Positions 6,575 to 13,723 of a stretch of DNA of 64,000 bases are shown piece by piece. The notes below the pieces were generated by a model, which ran no database searches, was not told the origin of the DNA, and was given only the letters and a program-made list of their open reading frames with translations. Where the stretch lies: positions 38,271-102,270 of IMG/VR virus record IMGVR_UViG_3300032157_000002; one strand, 5' to 3'. Position 1 is the stretch's first letter; each line of letters begins with the position of its first letter. The DNA is from a virus. The position numbers were made by a program, and so were the translations under genes.

Positions 6575-6951
6575 TTTCTTGCGACCCTCAGAGATTCAGT
6601 GTGATGCTTCGGGCAAAGCCAGCGGATGCTCTCGATAGGATTGTCGAAGTCGAGAATGCGGAGGCGGACATTCTCGACCCCGCACACCACGCACTTCCCC
6701 TTCCTTATCCGGCCAGCCCGAACATCCACGCCGATGCGAGAGCGAATGTCTGCGCGCCGCTTGGCTTCGCCCTCAAGCGAGTTCTCGGCGCGATAGCGTT
6801 TCTGACGTTGAGATTTACAGGCGTCGCACCAGCGATGGCTCGCCGAGCGCGGCGCCTGGAAGCATTTGGAGCAGAGCGAGGAGCACGCTGGACAATAAGG
6901 GCTCCATTTCTTAGCTTCTGCAACAGTACAGTGTTTGCATAGCCTAGCCAT
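6559..6951 (-). CDS. Cys-rich protein with degenerate HNH-like C-terminus
   Basis: 130 residues. Three CxxC pairs at the N-terminus (CKHC, CPAC/CSKC, CDACK) are followed by a basic linker and a C-terminal finger CVVCG...WLCPKHH. The WLCxxHH ending matches the phage HNH-like family seen at 7285-7689, but the first His pair is replaced by LDFD, so nuclease activity is doubtful. Placement next to the small terminase recalls HNH proteins that assist packaging in other phages; that role is inference. Confidence 0.7.
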   Translation of the reverse strand: MARLCKHCTVAEAKKWSPYCPACSSLCSKCFQAPRSASHRWCDACKSQRQKRYRAENSLEGEAKRRADIRSRIGVDVRAGRIRKGKCVVCGVENVRLRILDFDNPIESIRWLCPKHHTESLRVARKCQNR

Positions 6952-7019
6952 TGTGTGCGTTCCTGTCTATAGTCCCTTACGGTTTCGTGTGGAACGGTGA
7001 AACAGAAGGACCAAGGAGA

Positions 7020-7367
7020 ATGAGGGAATTCGATTTCGACCACGAGCTGGTGCTTCTGGAGGGCATACGGCGCGGTCTCGGCGATAGTTGGGCTCATGGC
7101 CAGGAGTGGATTACGGTGGTGCCACGTCGAGGCATTCTTGAGGTTTCGATGTCGCCGCCAGCTTCCAAGAAGATGTTCCGCATTCAAGAGCTGTTCCTCA
7201 GTCAGATGGATGAGGGCGATCTTTACAAGGCTGGCCTTATCGTCGGCTTTGAGATGGCAAAATATCTCAACAAATATCAGCGCTTCATTGATCCTTCGGC
7301 TCTGGCTTGGGAGAAGGGTGAAGAGGGTGATGCAGGTAAACGTGGTGTCGCCGGCAGAGCCAAGTGA
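7020..7367 (+). CDS. Unknown protein
   Basis: 115 residues from the ATG at 7020, chosen because AAGGAGA lies just upstream. The middle (EWITVVPRRGILEVSMSPPASKKMFRI) looks beta-rich; the rest is helical. It is transcribed toward, and overlaps by 82 bases, the - strand HNH-like gene at 7285-7689. Function unknown. Confidence 0.55.
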   Translation: MREFDFDHELVLLEGIRRGLGDSWAHGQEWITVVPRRGILEVSMSPPASKKMFRIQELFLSQMDEGDLYKAGLIVGFEMAKYLNKYQRFIDPSALAWEKGEEGDAGKRGVAGRAK

Positions 7368-7689
7368 TGCGAAGCGGCCAGTTGTAATCAGCATGATGCA
7401 TTTCGGCCGGCTCGCCACAGACTTGGCATCCTTTTCGGCTGATTTTGCCGCGCTTGAGGTGTGAATGTGCATAGGCCCGCGCGCGAGCTTTGTGCTTCTG
7501 CTCCTCGCTCATCGCAGAGTATGGCTTGCGGGTTGCCCGCTTGTTGGCGGCTTGGCATCCGTTGCAATAGGACGAGCGGACGCCCTTAAAGTTCGTGCCG
7601 CACTTCGAGCAAAGGCGACGGCAATAGTTGCAGTAGCGCATCCCCTCTATTTGAATCTCGGTCTCTTGGCATCGCGGGCAGATCGGCAT
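7285..7689 (-). CDS. HNH-like zinc-binding protein
   Basis: 134 residues. N-terminal CxxC pairs (CPRCQ, CNYCRRLCSKC, CNGC) form one or two zinc ribbons. The C-terminus reads CQVCG, MHHADYN, WLCRRHH, which is the phage HNH-like pattern with the first His pair intact. Such proteins sit near terminase genes in many phages. It could be a nuclease or only a DNA-binding zinc protein. It is related to the two Cys-rich genes at 6386-6951. Confidence 0.75.
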   Translation of the reverse strand: MPICPRCQETEIQIEGMRYCNYCRRLCSKCGTNFKGVRSSYCNGCQAANKRATRKPYSAMSEEQKHKARARAYAHSHLKRGKISRKGCQVCGEPAEMHHADYNWPLRITWLCRRHHVYLHHPLHPSPKPEPKDQ

Positions 7690-7715
7690 TAGCTTCTCGT
7701 TTGGTCTGTAGCGCC

Positions 7716-7743
7716 TTGCGGCTCATGCAAAAGTGACTATAAC
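7716..7743 (+). promoter_or_regulatory. Putative sigma70-type promoter
   Basis: TTGCGG at 7716-7721, a 16-base spacer, and TATAAC at 7738-7743, followed by the AAGGAGAGA ribosome site and the ATG at 7770. It lies in the divergent gap with the - strand HNH-like gene. Confidence 0.55.
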
Positions 7744-7769
7744 AATGTCAGCACCCAGACAAGGAGAGA

Positions 7770-8576
7770 ATGATGAACGACACCTCCAAGCGGATAGAAG
7801 CCGCTTTAAAGATGCTCGCCGCGCGCGGCAATGCGCTCGACCTGGAGGCGGTGAAGCTCATCAAAGAGCTGAACCAGAATGCGCAAGCCGTGGGGAGAAT
7901 GGGCAATGGTCTCCAGAATGAGATTGACCTTCAGCTCCGCGCCATTGAAGTCCAATCCCTGATGGCGCACAACCGCCAGCTCATGGAGGAAATCAAGCAG
8001 CTCAATGCCGATCTCGACTTCGTGCATAAAGAGCGGGATGCCGCTCTTGAGCGCATGGATAATGCTGTATCGTCGCGCATCGTTGATTTGCGTCAGCCTG
8101 ATCCGGGCATCGACAACGGCATCGCCTGGATACCGGATGACGCCAGTGTTCGCGGTGCATTCGAGGAGCTGGCTGAGGTTTCCGAGAAACTAGCCAAAGC
8201 ATTGGGTCGGCCCCTTCGAGAGGAAGACACGCCCTTGCTGCTCGCAGATGAAGTCGAGCGCGAGATGATGGTGCTGCGCGTTGCCGCCAAGGTCGCGGAA
8301 AAATTAAGCGAGACTGTCTGCACCACCACGACGAACTTTGACGGCTGCCTAACCACTATCGATATCGGCGCCAAGGCCGACGCCATCCTTGATCTTCCAC
8401 CCCCTACGATCATCACCGGGTCGCTGCCGACCCCGAAACGAGGGCCGACTCTGTGGGATACGCTCCGGGAGCAGTGGCAGAAGGAGGAGGCCAAGAGGTT
8501 GGCCGATCGTATTGCGGGATGGGACGCCATGGAGCGCATTCTGAGCGATGACGATGAAACCCCAGGAACTCCGTGA
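7770..8576 (+). CDS. Coiled-coil protein of unknown function
   Basis: 268 residues. ATGATG start behind a strong AAGGAGAGA site. Residues about 25-95 are strongly helical with a coiled coil (IKQLNADLDFVHKERDAALERM); the middle and C-terminal parts are mixed, ending with an acidic DDDETPGTP tail. First gene of a + strand chain (7770-10180) reaching the large terminase. No family recognised. Confidence 0.65.
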   Translation: MMNDTSKRIEAALKMLAARGNALDLEAVKLIKELNQNAQAVGRMGNGLQNEIDLQLRAIEVQSLMAHNRQLMEEIKQLNADLDFVHKERDAALERMDNAVSSRIVDLRQPDPGIDNGIAWIPDDASVRGAFEELAEVSEKLAKALGRPLREEDTPLLLADEVEREMMVLRVAAKVAEKLSETVCTTTTNFDGCLTTIDIGAKADAILDLPPPTIITGSLPTPKRGPTLWDTLREQWQKEEAKRLADRIAGWDAMERILSDDDETPGTP

Positions 8577-8787
8577 ATGTCTGCGCCGGCTCGGGATGAC
8601 AAGGATGCAGCTTGAGTCCATCCTCGGCCGGCGCGTGGATAATGTCGATGAGATGACGGCGCGCTGCATTCGTGCGCTAGTCTTGCGGCCAGAGGTGCGT
8701 AAGCTGGTGCAAGAGGTGAGAATCTGCTTTCCTTCTGCCACTTTCGAAGCCATTCGGATGGTGGCAAATGATGAGCCAGGAACTTGA
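8548..8787 (+). CDS. Small helix-turn-helix-like protein
   Basis: 79 residues overlapping the end of the previous gene. The N-terminal half (ECLRRLGMTRMQLESILGR) resembles the first helices of a lambda-repressor-like domain, followed by TARCIRALVLRPEVRKLV, a pattern also present in the protein at 4214 (VEFIVRLILLHPKLKDL). The two may be distant relatives. Probably DNA-binding. Confidence 0.5.
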   Translation: MTMKPQELRECLRRLGMTRMQLESILGRRVDNVDEMTARCIRALVLRPEVRKLVQEVRICFPSATFEAIRMVANDEPGT

Positions 8788-9019
8788 CGCAGTGACGATT
8801 TACGACAGAACTGTGGATGAGCTTCAGTTGGCGTTGATGGTGGCTCCCTGCGACTCTTCAGATCGGATATCGGCTTTGATCGAAGTCTTATGCCGAACGC
8901 TAGCCGATGAGGAGATTATCCCTGATGCGCGATTTTTTGCGCGAATTTCGCCCTGGGTCTCAAGTCGTGTCGCCACACTCATCCTTAGCAACGCGGAAAG
9001 CGAAGTTGATGCCACATAA
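8768..9019 (+). CDS. Unknown small protein
   Basis: 83 residues beginning MMSQELDAVTIYD, helical and acidic, overlapping both neighbours. No motif recognised. It is kept because the chain of overlapping frames in this block has consistent codon use and start-stop overlaps. Confidence 0.5.
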   Translation: MMSQELDAVTIYDRTVDELQLALMVAPCDSSDRISALIEVLCRTLADEEIIPDARFFARISPWVSSRVATLILSNAESEVDAT

Positions 9020-9215
9020 GGTTGAGTTCGTTAACGAAAATGGTGTTAGGATAGGCATCCGCGTCGAGGATAACAGCAAGAACAACCCAAGCTTCCCAGT
9101 TCATGTGGTCATTCAAGCACCTCTTGGCATGACGGTCTTAGATATGACACGCCAGGAGGCAACGCAGCTCTATCAGGCGCTGCAACTGCATCTGGAGCCT
9201 CGCTCGTATGGATGA
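9009..9215 (+). CDS. Unknown small protein
   Basis: 68 residues from the ATG at 9009 (MPHKVEFVNENGVRIGIRV). A probable beta-rich fold with a C-terminal helix (MTRQEATQLYQALQLHL) that resembles small phage proteins of unknown role. It overlaps the previous stop and the next start. Confidence 0.55.
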   Translation: MPHKVEFVNENGVRIGIRVEDNSKNNPSFPVHVVIQAPLGMTVLDMTRQEATQLYQALQLHLEPRSYG

Positions 9216-9666
9216 GACGTTCTTCGATCCCAATTATGTCCCCGGCGCATTCATTGAACATGGAAGGAAGGGCATGAAACTCTGGCGCAATGTCATGGAA
9301 GGCTGCAAGTTCTTGGTGGTGCGCCGCGACGGCACCGTGCCGGAGTGGCCGCATTTCGTTATGGGCGCGCGCGATCCATGGGCACCGGCCGCGATGCGGG
9401 CCTATGCGGATGCCGCTGAGCGCGACAATGCTGAGCCTGAATATGTGCAGAGCCTGCGTGAGGAAGCCGATCGTTTCGAGGAGTATCGCCAGAAGCATGG
9501 CGCTGGTGATCCAGAAGCAGCCCCGCATCGTGTCGATGATCCCGCAATCGTCCAGGTCATGCGCGACTGCGCCGGAGGCCGGGTCTTCATCGCCGCCGCT
9601 TGGGATGCTGAGCAAGTGAAACGTGAAGCCGAGAAAGAAACCCAAAGCCCACCCTGGGATGAATAA
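9208..9666 (+). CDS. Unknown protein
   Basis: 152 residues. The N-terminus (FDPNYVPGAFIEHGRKGMKLWRN) is followed by a segment with VPEWPHFVMGARDPWAPAAMRAYADAA, which looks like a small conserved phage domain. The C-terminal half is helical and charged. No catalytic motif. It starts inside the previous gene, and a ribosome site for the next gene follows its stop. Confidence 0.55.
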   Translation: MDETFFDPNYVPGAFIEHGRKGMKLWRNVMEGCKFLVVRRDGTVPEWPHFVMGARDPWAPAAMRAYADAAERDNAEPEYVQSLREEADRFEEYRQKHGAGDPEAAPHRVDDPAIVQVMRDCAGGRVFIAAAWDAEQVKREAEKETQSPPWDE

Positions 9667-9678
9667 GGAGAAGCAGCC

Positions 9679-9933
9679 ATGAAAGACGTGACCCCGCAGG
9701 AGATGCGGTGCAACATTAGAGCCTGCCCCACCCTCTATGAGGTGACCCCGGCGCCTTGCGCTATCGCGATATCCTGTCCCGCCCTCTATGAGCAGGAAGA
9801 TGGCTATATCATCATCGGCAAGATCATGCGGGAGGAAGACATTCCCGCCGAGGTGAAGGCTAAATGCGGTGAAGACGAAGCTGTAACCTGGGTGCCAAAG
9901 CGGCTGCTCAAAGGCAATGAGGCGCTGAAATAA
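9679..9933 (+). CDS. Unknown small protein with paired Cys
   Basis: 84 residues behind an AAGGAG site. It contains four Cys in the first 40 residues (RCNIRACPTLYEVTPAPCAIAISCPALYEQEDGY) and an unusual internal repeat of CPxLYE. The C-terminal part is acidic. The repeated CPxLYE could bind metal or form disulfides. Function unknown. Confidence 0.55.
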   Translation: MKDVTPQEMRCNIRACPTLYEVTPAPCAIAISCPALYEQEDGYIIIGKIMREEDIPAEVKAKCGEDEAVTWVPKRLLKGNEALK

Positions 9934-9949
9934 ACGGCCCATCTTCCCC

Positions 9950-10180
9950 ATGATCGCCATCACAATCGTGGCCGTTCTCGGCATCCCAGTCTTAATCTGG
10001 GGTGCCGTTCTTTTGTGGAATCAGGCACTCTATTTCCCCGTGGCAGCGCTCGCGGTCGCCGCGCTCCTGGCCATCTCGCTGATGGCGATCCACCTCACGC
10101 CGGAGCCGGCCGAGACCCTGCCGCCACCTGACTATCTACCGATGGGGAAGCCACAAAATGGTGAGCGCGCCGGCAATTAA
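9950..10180 (+). CDS. Small two-helix membrane protein
   Basis: 76 residues. Two hydrophobic segments at about residues 2-20 (IAITIVAVLGIPVLIWGAVL) and 28-46 (FPVAALAVAALLAISLMAI), then a polar tail rich in Pro. It overlaps the start of the large terminase by 23 bases. It could be a holin-like or inner-membrane protein, but the lysis cassette is elsewhere, so the role is open. Confidence 0.6.
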   Translation: MIAITIVAVLGIPVLIWGAVLLWNQALYFPVAALAVAALLAISLMAIHLTPEPAETLPPPDYLPMGKPQNGERAGN

Positions 10181-11624
10181 GGTTGAGCCCAATTGGCAAG
10201 AGGCTTGGCTCAGCAGCGCCAATAATCCCTGGCTGTTCGCCACGGGGGTGATGGGCTATCTGCCGGCCGGCGTTCCCAATCCCGATGGCGCGCGCCAGCT
10301 CGAAAAATGGCAGGACAAGTTCCTGCGGGACTTCTTCCTCGACCCAGCCGGCAATATCACCGACAGTCCGCGCCATACCGTTCGCTCCGGCCATGGCGTC
10401 GGCAAGTCCACCATCATCGCTATCCTGGCCCTCTGGTTCCCGCTGACCCATTACGACAGCAAGACGGTCATCACCGCGAACTCGCAAGACCAGCTAAAAA
10501 CCAATAACTGGCCAGAATTACGAAAGCAATCCAAGCACTTGCCGGAAGCGCTGCAAGCCCAGCTCCAAATCGATGAAGAGCGAATGTATATCAAGGCCTC
10601 GCCCGAGATGGCCTTTGTGGTGCGACGCACTGCCTCGAAGTCTAATCCGGAAGCCCTCGCCGGCATCCATGCCGAGCATGTGCTTTATCTGATCGACGAA
10701 GCCTCTGGCATTGACGATATCGTCTTCGAGACCGCGCAAGGCTCGCTGTCCACCCACGGCGCCATTGCCTGCATGTTCTCCAATCCAACCCGCACCTCGG
10801 GTTTCTTTTACGACACCCATCATGTGCTTTCAAAGCGCTGGCGCGGCTTCCATGTCTCATCGGCCGATGTCGCCCGAGCCCAGGGCCATATCGAAGATAT
10901 TATCACCGCCTATGGCAAGGGATCGAACAAATATCGCGTCCGTGTCGAGGGCGAGTTCCCCAATCAGGATGACGATACCGTGATCCCGATGGCCTGGGTG
11001 AAGGCGGCGATTGATCGCGATGTGAGCCCGCTTGATTTCCTGCCGATCTGGGGGGTGGATGTGGCGCGGTTCGGGGATGATGCCTCCGCGCTTGCCAAGC
11101 GACAAGCCAATCGGCTGCTGGAGCCGGTCAAGATGTGGTTTGGCAAGGACAATATGCAGCTTACCGGCCTCATCATGGCGGAATATTACGGCACTCACGA
11201 GGATATGAGGCCCAAGGAAATCCTCATCGATGTGATCGGCAATGGCTCGGGTGTGGTGGATCGCTGCCGCGAAAATGGCCTGCCGGTGCGCGGCATCAAT
11301 GTGGCTGAGAGCAATGCCTCAGATGACCGCTGCTTTAAACTGCGCGATGAATTGTGGTGGAAGGGGCGCCAGTGGTTTGAGGCGCATGATTGCTCAATCC
11401 CCAATGATTTGCGGTTGATCTCTGAGTTGGTGGTGCCGACCTATGACCACCATTCCTCGGGTCGCATTGTGGTGGAGACCAAGAAGGATATGAAGAAGCG
11501 GGTGCCGGCGATGGGCTCGCCGAACTGCGCTGATGCCTTGTTGTTGACCTTTGCGGCCAATCCTTACCGCAAGATGGTTGACCGCAAGGGGCCGCCGAAA
11601 TGGCGGAACCCTTGGGCCGAATAA
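10158..11624 (+). CDS. terL: Terminase large subunit
   Basis: 488 residues. ATPase domain: Walker A at about 77-84 (SGHGVGKS), Walker B with catalytic Glu at about 177-183 (YLIDEAS). Nuclease domain: first acidic residue D301 in GVDVARFGDD, second D358 in ILIDVIG, third in NCADALLLTF near residue 464. This is the motor that pumps DNA into the procapsid and cuts it. The length is typical. The small subunit is 4 kb upstream, separated by accessory genes. The stop codon abuts SLE-10 in the following structured gap. Confidence 0.95.
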   Translation: MVSAPAIKVEPNWQEAWLSSANNPWLFATGVMGYLPAGVPNPDGARQLEKWQDKFLRDFFLDPAGNITDSPRHTVRSGHGVGKSTIIAILALWFPLTHYDSKTVITANSQDQLKTNNWPELRKQSKHLPEALQAQLQIDEERMYIKASPEMAFVVRRTASKSNPEALAGIHAEHVLYLIDEASGIDDIVFETAQGSLSTHGAIACMFSNPTRTSGFFYDTHHVLSKRWRGFHVSSADVARAQGHIEDIITAYGKGSNKYRVRVEGEFPNQDDDTVIPMAWVKAAIDRDVSPLDFLPIWGVDVARFGDDASALAKRQANRLLEPVKMWFGKDNMQLTGLIMAEYYGTHEDMRPKEILIDVIGNGSGVVDRCRENGLPVRGINVAESNASDDRCFKLRDELWWKGRQWFEAHDCSIPNDLRLISELVVPTYDHHSSGRIVVETKKDMKKRVPAMGSPNCADALLLTFAANPYRKMVDRKGPPKWRNPWAE

Positions 11625-11676
11625 GCAGCCACTAGCAGGTTGGGGCGGGTTACGCCCACGGCAGCAATGGGCTGCT
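11624..11676 (-). repeat. Stem-loop element SLE-10 (reverse orientation)
   Basis: Stem AGCAGCC/GGCTGCT. On the - strand: CA, TTGCTGCCG (9), TG, then an inserted hairpin GGCG/CGCC with a short loop, CCA, ACCTGCTAG (9), T. It abuts the terL stop. Confidence 0.65.
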
Positions 11677-11684
11677 AATGGGTT

Positions 11685-11726
11685 GCGGCCAAGTTCCTAA
11701 TGGATGGCAAGTGCGCTATGGGCCGC
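11685..11726 (-). repeat. Stem-loop element SLE-11 (reverse orientation)
   Basis: Stem GCGGCC/GGCCGC. On the - strand: CA, TAGCGCACT (9), TG, CCAT, CCA, TTAGGAACT (9), T. Confidence 0.7.
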
Positions 11727-11735
11727 TTGTTGGTG

Positions 11736-11781
11736 CCATGGCCAGATTGGCTTTGGGGATCACCAGTTCTGTGGGCCATGG
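11736..11781 (-). repeat. Stem-loop element SLE-12 (reverse orientation)
   Basis: Stem CCATGGCC/GGCCATGG. On the - strand: CA, CAGAACTGG (9), TG, ATCC, CCA, AAGCCAATC (9), T. Confidence 0.7.
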
Positions 11782-11796
11782 ACTTTGGAAAGAGGG

Positions 11797-11843
11797 GGCA
11801 TGGCCACCGTTCCGTGGCGAACAATTCTTTGATGGGCCATGCC
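11797..11843 (-). repeat. Stem-loop element SLE-13 (reverse orientation)
   Basis: 9-bp stem GGCATGGCC/GGCCATGCC. On the - strand: CA, TCAAAGAAT (9), TG, TTCG, CCA, CGGAACGG (8), T. Confidence 0.7.
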
Positions 11844-11857
11844 GATTAAGAATGAGA

Positions 11858-11897
11858 CGGCCATACTTTGACTGGGCTTCATCGCTGTGCTGGGCCG
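11858..11897 (-). repeat. Stem-loop element SLE-14 (reverse orientation)
   Basis: Short stem CGGCC/GGCCG. On the - strand: CA, GCACAGCGA (9), TG, AAGC, CCA, GTCAAAGTA (9), T. Confidence 0.65.
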
Positions 11898-12029
11898 CGA
11901 TATTGGTGGCCGGCAGGGGGGATGGAAGGCGGCTCCCTTAAATATCGGGAGATCGAGCTTTGTTTCCCTGCCGGCCTGAGCGATGGGGGGTTGCCTCCTG
12001 GGAGATTTTGCCCATCACTCATCTCGTTT

Positions 12030-12072
12030 GCGGCCAAGCTTGCCAATGGAAGGCAGTCGTGCCATGGGCCGC
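12030..12072 (-). repeat. Stem-loop element SLE-15 (stem 3 of tandem unit 1)
   Basis: Stem GCGGCC/GGCCGC. On the - strand: CA, TGGCACGAC (9), TG, CCTT, CCA, TTGGCAAGC, TT. Confidence 0.65.
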
Positions 12073-12178
12073 GACATTAGTGGGCCAGCGGGGGAAGGAA
12101 GCTCTGGAGCTTATTGCCCGCTGGCCTGAGTGATGGGGGATTACCATCTGAGATATTTATCCATCACTCATCTCGTTT

Positions 12179-12219
12179 GCGGCCAACTTGGAGATGGAAG
12201 TCAATCGTGCGTGGGCCGC
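12179..12219 (-). repeat. Stem-loop element SLE-16 (stem 3 of tandem unit 2)
   Basis: Stem GCGGCC/GGCCGC. On the - strand: CA, CGCACGATT (9), GA in place of TG, CTTC, CA, TCTCCAAG, TT. A slightly degenerate core. Confidence 0.6.
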
Positions 12220-12335
12220 GATAGTGGTGGCCAGCAGGGGGATGAAGACGCTTGCGACGTTTTGTTCCCCGCTGGCCTGAGTGACGGGGGGAAAACACTG
12301 ATGTATCCAGAAATTTCCCATCACTCAACTCGTTT

Positions 12336-12379
12336 GCGGCCAAGGACATCATGGTGGATCATGATTGGGCGTGGGCCGC
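12336..12379 (-). repeat. Stem-loop element SLE-17 (stem 3 of tandem unit 3)
   Basis: Stem GCGGCC/GGCCGC. On the - strand: CA, CGCCCAATCA (10), TG, ATCCA, CCA, TGATGTCCT (9), T. Confidence 0.65.
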
Positions 12380-12512
12380 GAATTCCGGTGGTGATCTGAT
12401 CAATCCCTCGTTCTGTGCAACGTAGCGCGGACGCTCTGCTGTTGGTCAGTGCATCCATAACTGGCCAGACCACCGTGATTCGATATATAATTCGGGTTAC
12501 GCGAAAAGGCAA

Positions 12513-12555
12513 GAGGCCAGATGCCGTGTGGTTTGCCATAAGCTGCTTGGGCCTC
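12513..12555 (-). repeat. Stem-loop element SLE-18 (reverse orientation)
   Basis: Stem GAGGCC/GGCCTC. On the - strand: CA, AGCAGCTTA (9), TG, GCAAA, CCA, CACGGCATC (9), T. The bases between 12380 and 12512 contain only a long-range CGGTGGT/ACCACCG inverted repeat. Confidence 0.7.
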
Positions 12556-12574
12556 GAATTTAATGGAAGCAGCC

Positions 12575-12847
12575 ATGATAGAGTGGCTACCAAGAGATTT
12601 GTGGGCTGCTTTGCTCATAATATGGAGACCGACTGTGGAAAACGCAAGTGAGACGATCGCCAAGCGCCTCGTGGAGGATTGGATGCAAGAAAATAAGCTT
12701 TACCTATTGGATGGCGATATGCGCATCCTGCATCCGATTGCCCGCGAGGCCTTAATCAGCCGGATCGTCAAGGAGTTGAATGTTAATGGCCAAGCCGAAA
12801 TCGCGTCTGATGGAAAGGCTAAAGCGCGCAAGAAGGCCAAGGATTGA
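12575..12847 (+). CDS. Unknown small helical protein
   Basis: 90 residues from the ATG at 12575, preceded by GGAAG. The N-terminus is Trp-rich and hydrophobic (MIEWLPRDLWAALLIIW); the rest is helical (AKRLVEDWMQEN) and ends in a Lys/Ala-rich tail. A GTG at 12636 is an alternative start that would drop the hydrophobic part. First gene after the structured gap. Function unknown. Confidence 0.5.
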   Translation: MIEWLPRDLWAALLIIWRPTVENASETIAKRLVEDWMQENKLYLLDGDMRILHPIAREALISRIVKELNVNGQAEIASDGKAKARKKAKD

Positions 12848-13085
12848 TATCCCGATGGCCGAATGCGTGGTTGATCTGGGCCGCTATCTCGGCATGCCGG
12901 TGCGCGCCGAGCCCCGGCTGGAAGACGGCGCCTGGGGCTTTTCAGATCAAGGTGAAGTTCTGATAGCCCATGACCTTTGGGAAAAGCTGGCCATCGCCAC
13001 TTTTGAGTTTGAGTTGCTGACGGAGATTGACGATGACGATCCTAGTGGCAAGGCGCAAGGTGCCGACAAGATTAGCGCAGGATGA
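12780..13085 (+). CDS. Unknown protein
   Basis: 101 residues, starting behind an AAGGAG site inside the previous gene. A basic N-terminus (KSRLMERLKRARRP) precedes an acidic C-terminal half (EFELLTEIDDDDPSG). No recognised domain. ATG 12780 or 12786 are both possible starts. Confidence 0.5.
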   Translation: MLMAKPKSRLMERLKRARRPRIDIPMAECVVDLGRYLGMPVRAEPRLEDGAWGFSDQGEVLIAHDLWEKLAIATFEFELLTEIDDDDPSGKAQGADKISAG

Positions 13086-13317
13086 CTGGCCGATTGCCAT
13101 GCGTCTCTGGCGCAACGGCATGGATACATTTGCAATTGCCCAACATCTCAAGGTGCATGAATCGCGGGTTTACAATACCCTCTATAGTATGCGTGAGGAG
13201 CGGCGTCGCGCGGAAGGCGATTTGTTCGATGCCGCGATCGCAAGAGAGAGGGCAAATCGTGGCGCGGCTGAGCAAAAAGGATTGGAACAAACTCAAGAAG
13301 GTGATGGGAAACTATAA
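13033..13317 (+). CDS. Small helix-turn-helix protein
   Basis: 94 residues from the ATG at 13033, with GGAG seven bases upstream. Residues about 20-60 (IAMRLWRNGMDTFAIAQHLKVHESRVYNTLYSMR) form a helix-turn-helix like those in small terminase-type or resolvase-type DNA-binding domains. The acidic Gln-rich tail is probably disordered. A candidate phage regulator. Confidence 0.6.
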   Translation: MTILVARRKVPTRLAQDDWPIAMRLWRNGMDTFAIAQHLKVHESRVYNTLYSMREERRRAEGDLFDAAIARERANRGAAEQKGLEQTQEGDGKL

Positions 13318-13417
13318 GGGAACCTTGCAGCGCGGGGTGAAATGGACCACGGGAAGAGAGCGCAGGGGCTGGACCAAGAAGGTTGCGGCCAAGACCAATG
13401 GGGCAGCCGAGCATTAA
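13259..13417 (+). CDS. Small very basic protein, 52 residues
   Basis: GTG start behind AGAGAGGG. The product (ARLSKKDWNKLKKVMGNYKG...) is rich in Lys, Arg and Trp, with no acidic stretch; likely nucleic-acid binding. It overlaps the end of the helix-turn-helix gene in another frame. The frame continues upstream without an ATG supported by a ribosome site, so this start is an inference. Confidence 0.45.
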   Translation: MARLSKKDWNKLKKVMGNYKGTLQRGVKWTTGRERRGWTKKVAAKTNGAAEH

Positions 13418-13429
13418 GGAGACCAAGCC

Positions 13430-13723
13430 ATGAGTAGACAGCAATCCAGCACGCCAGACTTAGAGGAATCACCTCGACGCAGCGGCGGCAATCGCAAGGA
13501 AAAAGTTTGGATTGTTTGGCATCGCTATAATGCTGAGATGCGCGCTCGTCTTGACCAACTTCGACGCGAGAATAGCCGAAGTTGGTGGCCGCGCGGGTCT
13601 CACAACTGGTCCCGCCACGGCAAATATGCGACGCGCGGAGCCGCTCAAATGGCGGCCGAGAAGAATGGAATGATGCAGCACTTTGAGTTCTGTATCACGC
13701 ATAAGGACGATGAGAAGCCATGA
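13430..13723 (+). CDS. Unknown basic protein
   Basis: 97 residues behind an AAGGAG site. A Ser/Arg-rich N-terminus, then WIVWHRYNAEMRARLDQLRRE and a segment WPRGSHNWSRHGKYATRGAAQMAAEKNG that looks like a small substrate- or nucleic-acid-binding fold. The stop overlaps the ATG at 13720. Function unknown. Confidence 0.55.
   Translation: MSRQQSSTPDLEESPRRSGGNRKEKVWIVWHRYNAEMRARLDQLRRENSRSWWPRGSHNWSRHGKYATRGAAQMAAEKNGMMQHFEFCITHKDDEKP

Larger units (their letters stand above)
11908..12379. repeat. Three tandem three-stem units (about 146-175 bp each)
   Basis: Each unit has stem 1 (GGCC[G/A]GC...GC[C/T]GGCC; 11908-11976, 12083-12126, 12229-12277), stem 2 (TGAGTGATGG/CCATCACTCA with single changes; 11977-12021, 12127-12170, 12278-12327), a constant linker TCTCGTTT (ACTCGTTT in unit 3), and an SLE as stem 3. 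Stem 1 shows paired changes between units 1 and 2 while loops differ. No open frame fits; the region reads as structured non-coding DNA or RNA. Confidence 0.7.

Noticed and set aside
6943-7019. Promoter in the divergent gap before the gene at 7020
   Set aside because: A TATAGT is present, but no acceptable -35 box lies at 16-18 bases.
11624-12555. CRISPR array
   Set aside because: The repeats are palindromic structural units with variable stems, not identical direct repeats with uniform spacers, and no cas genes are near.
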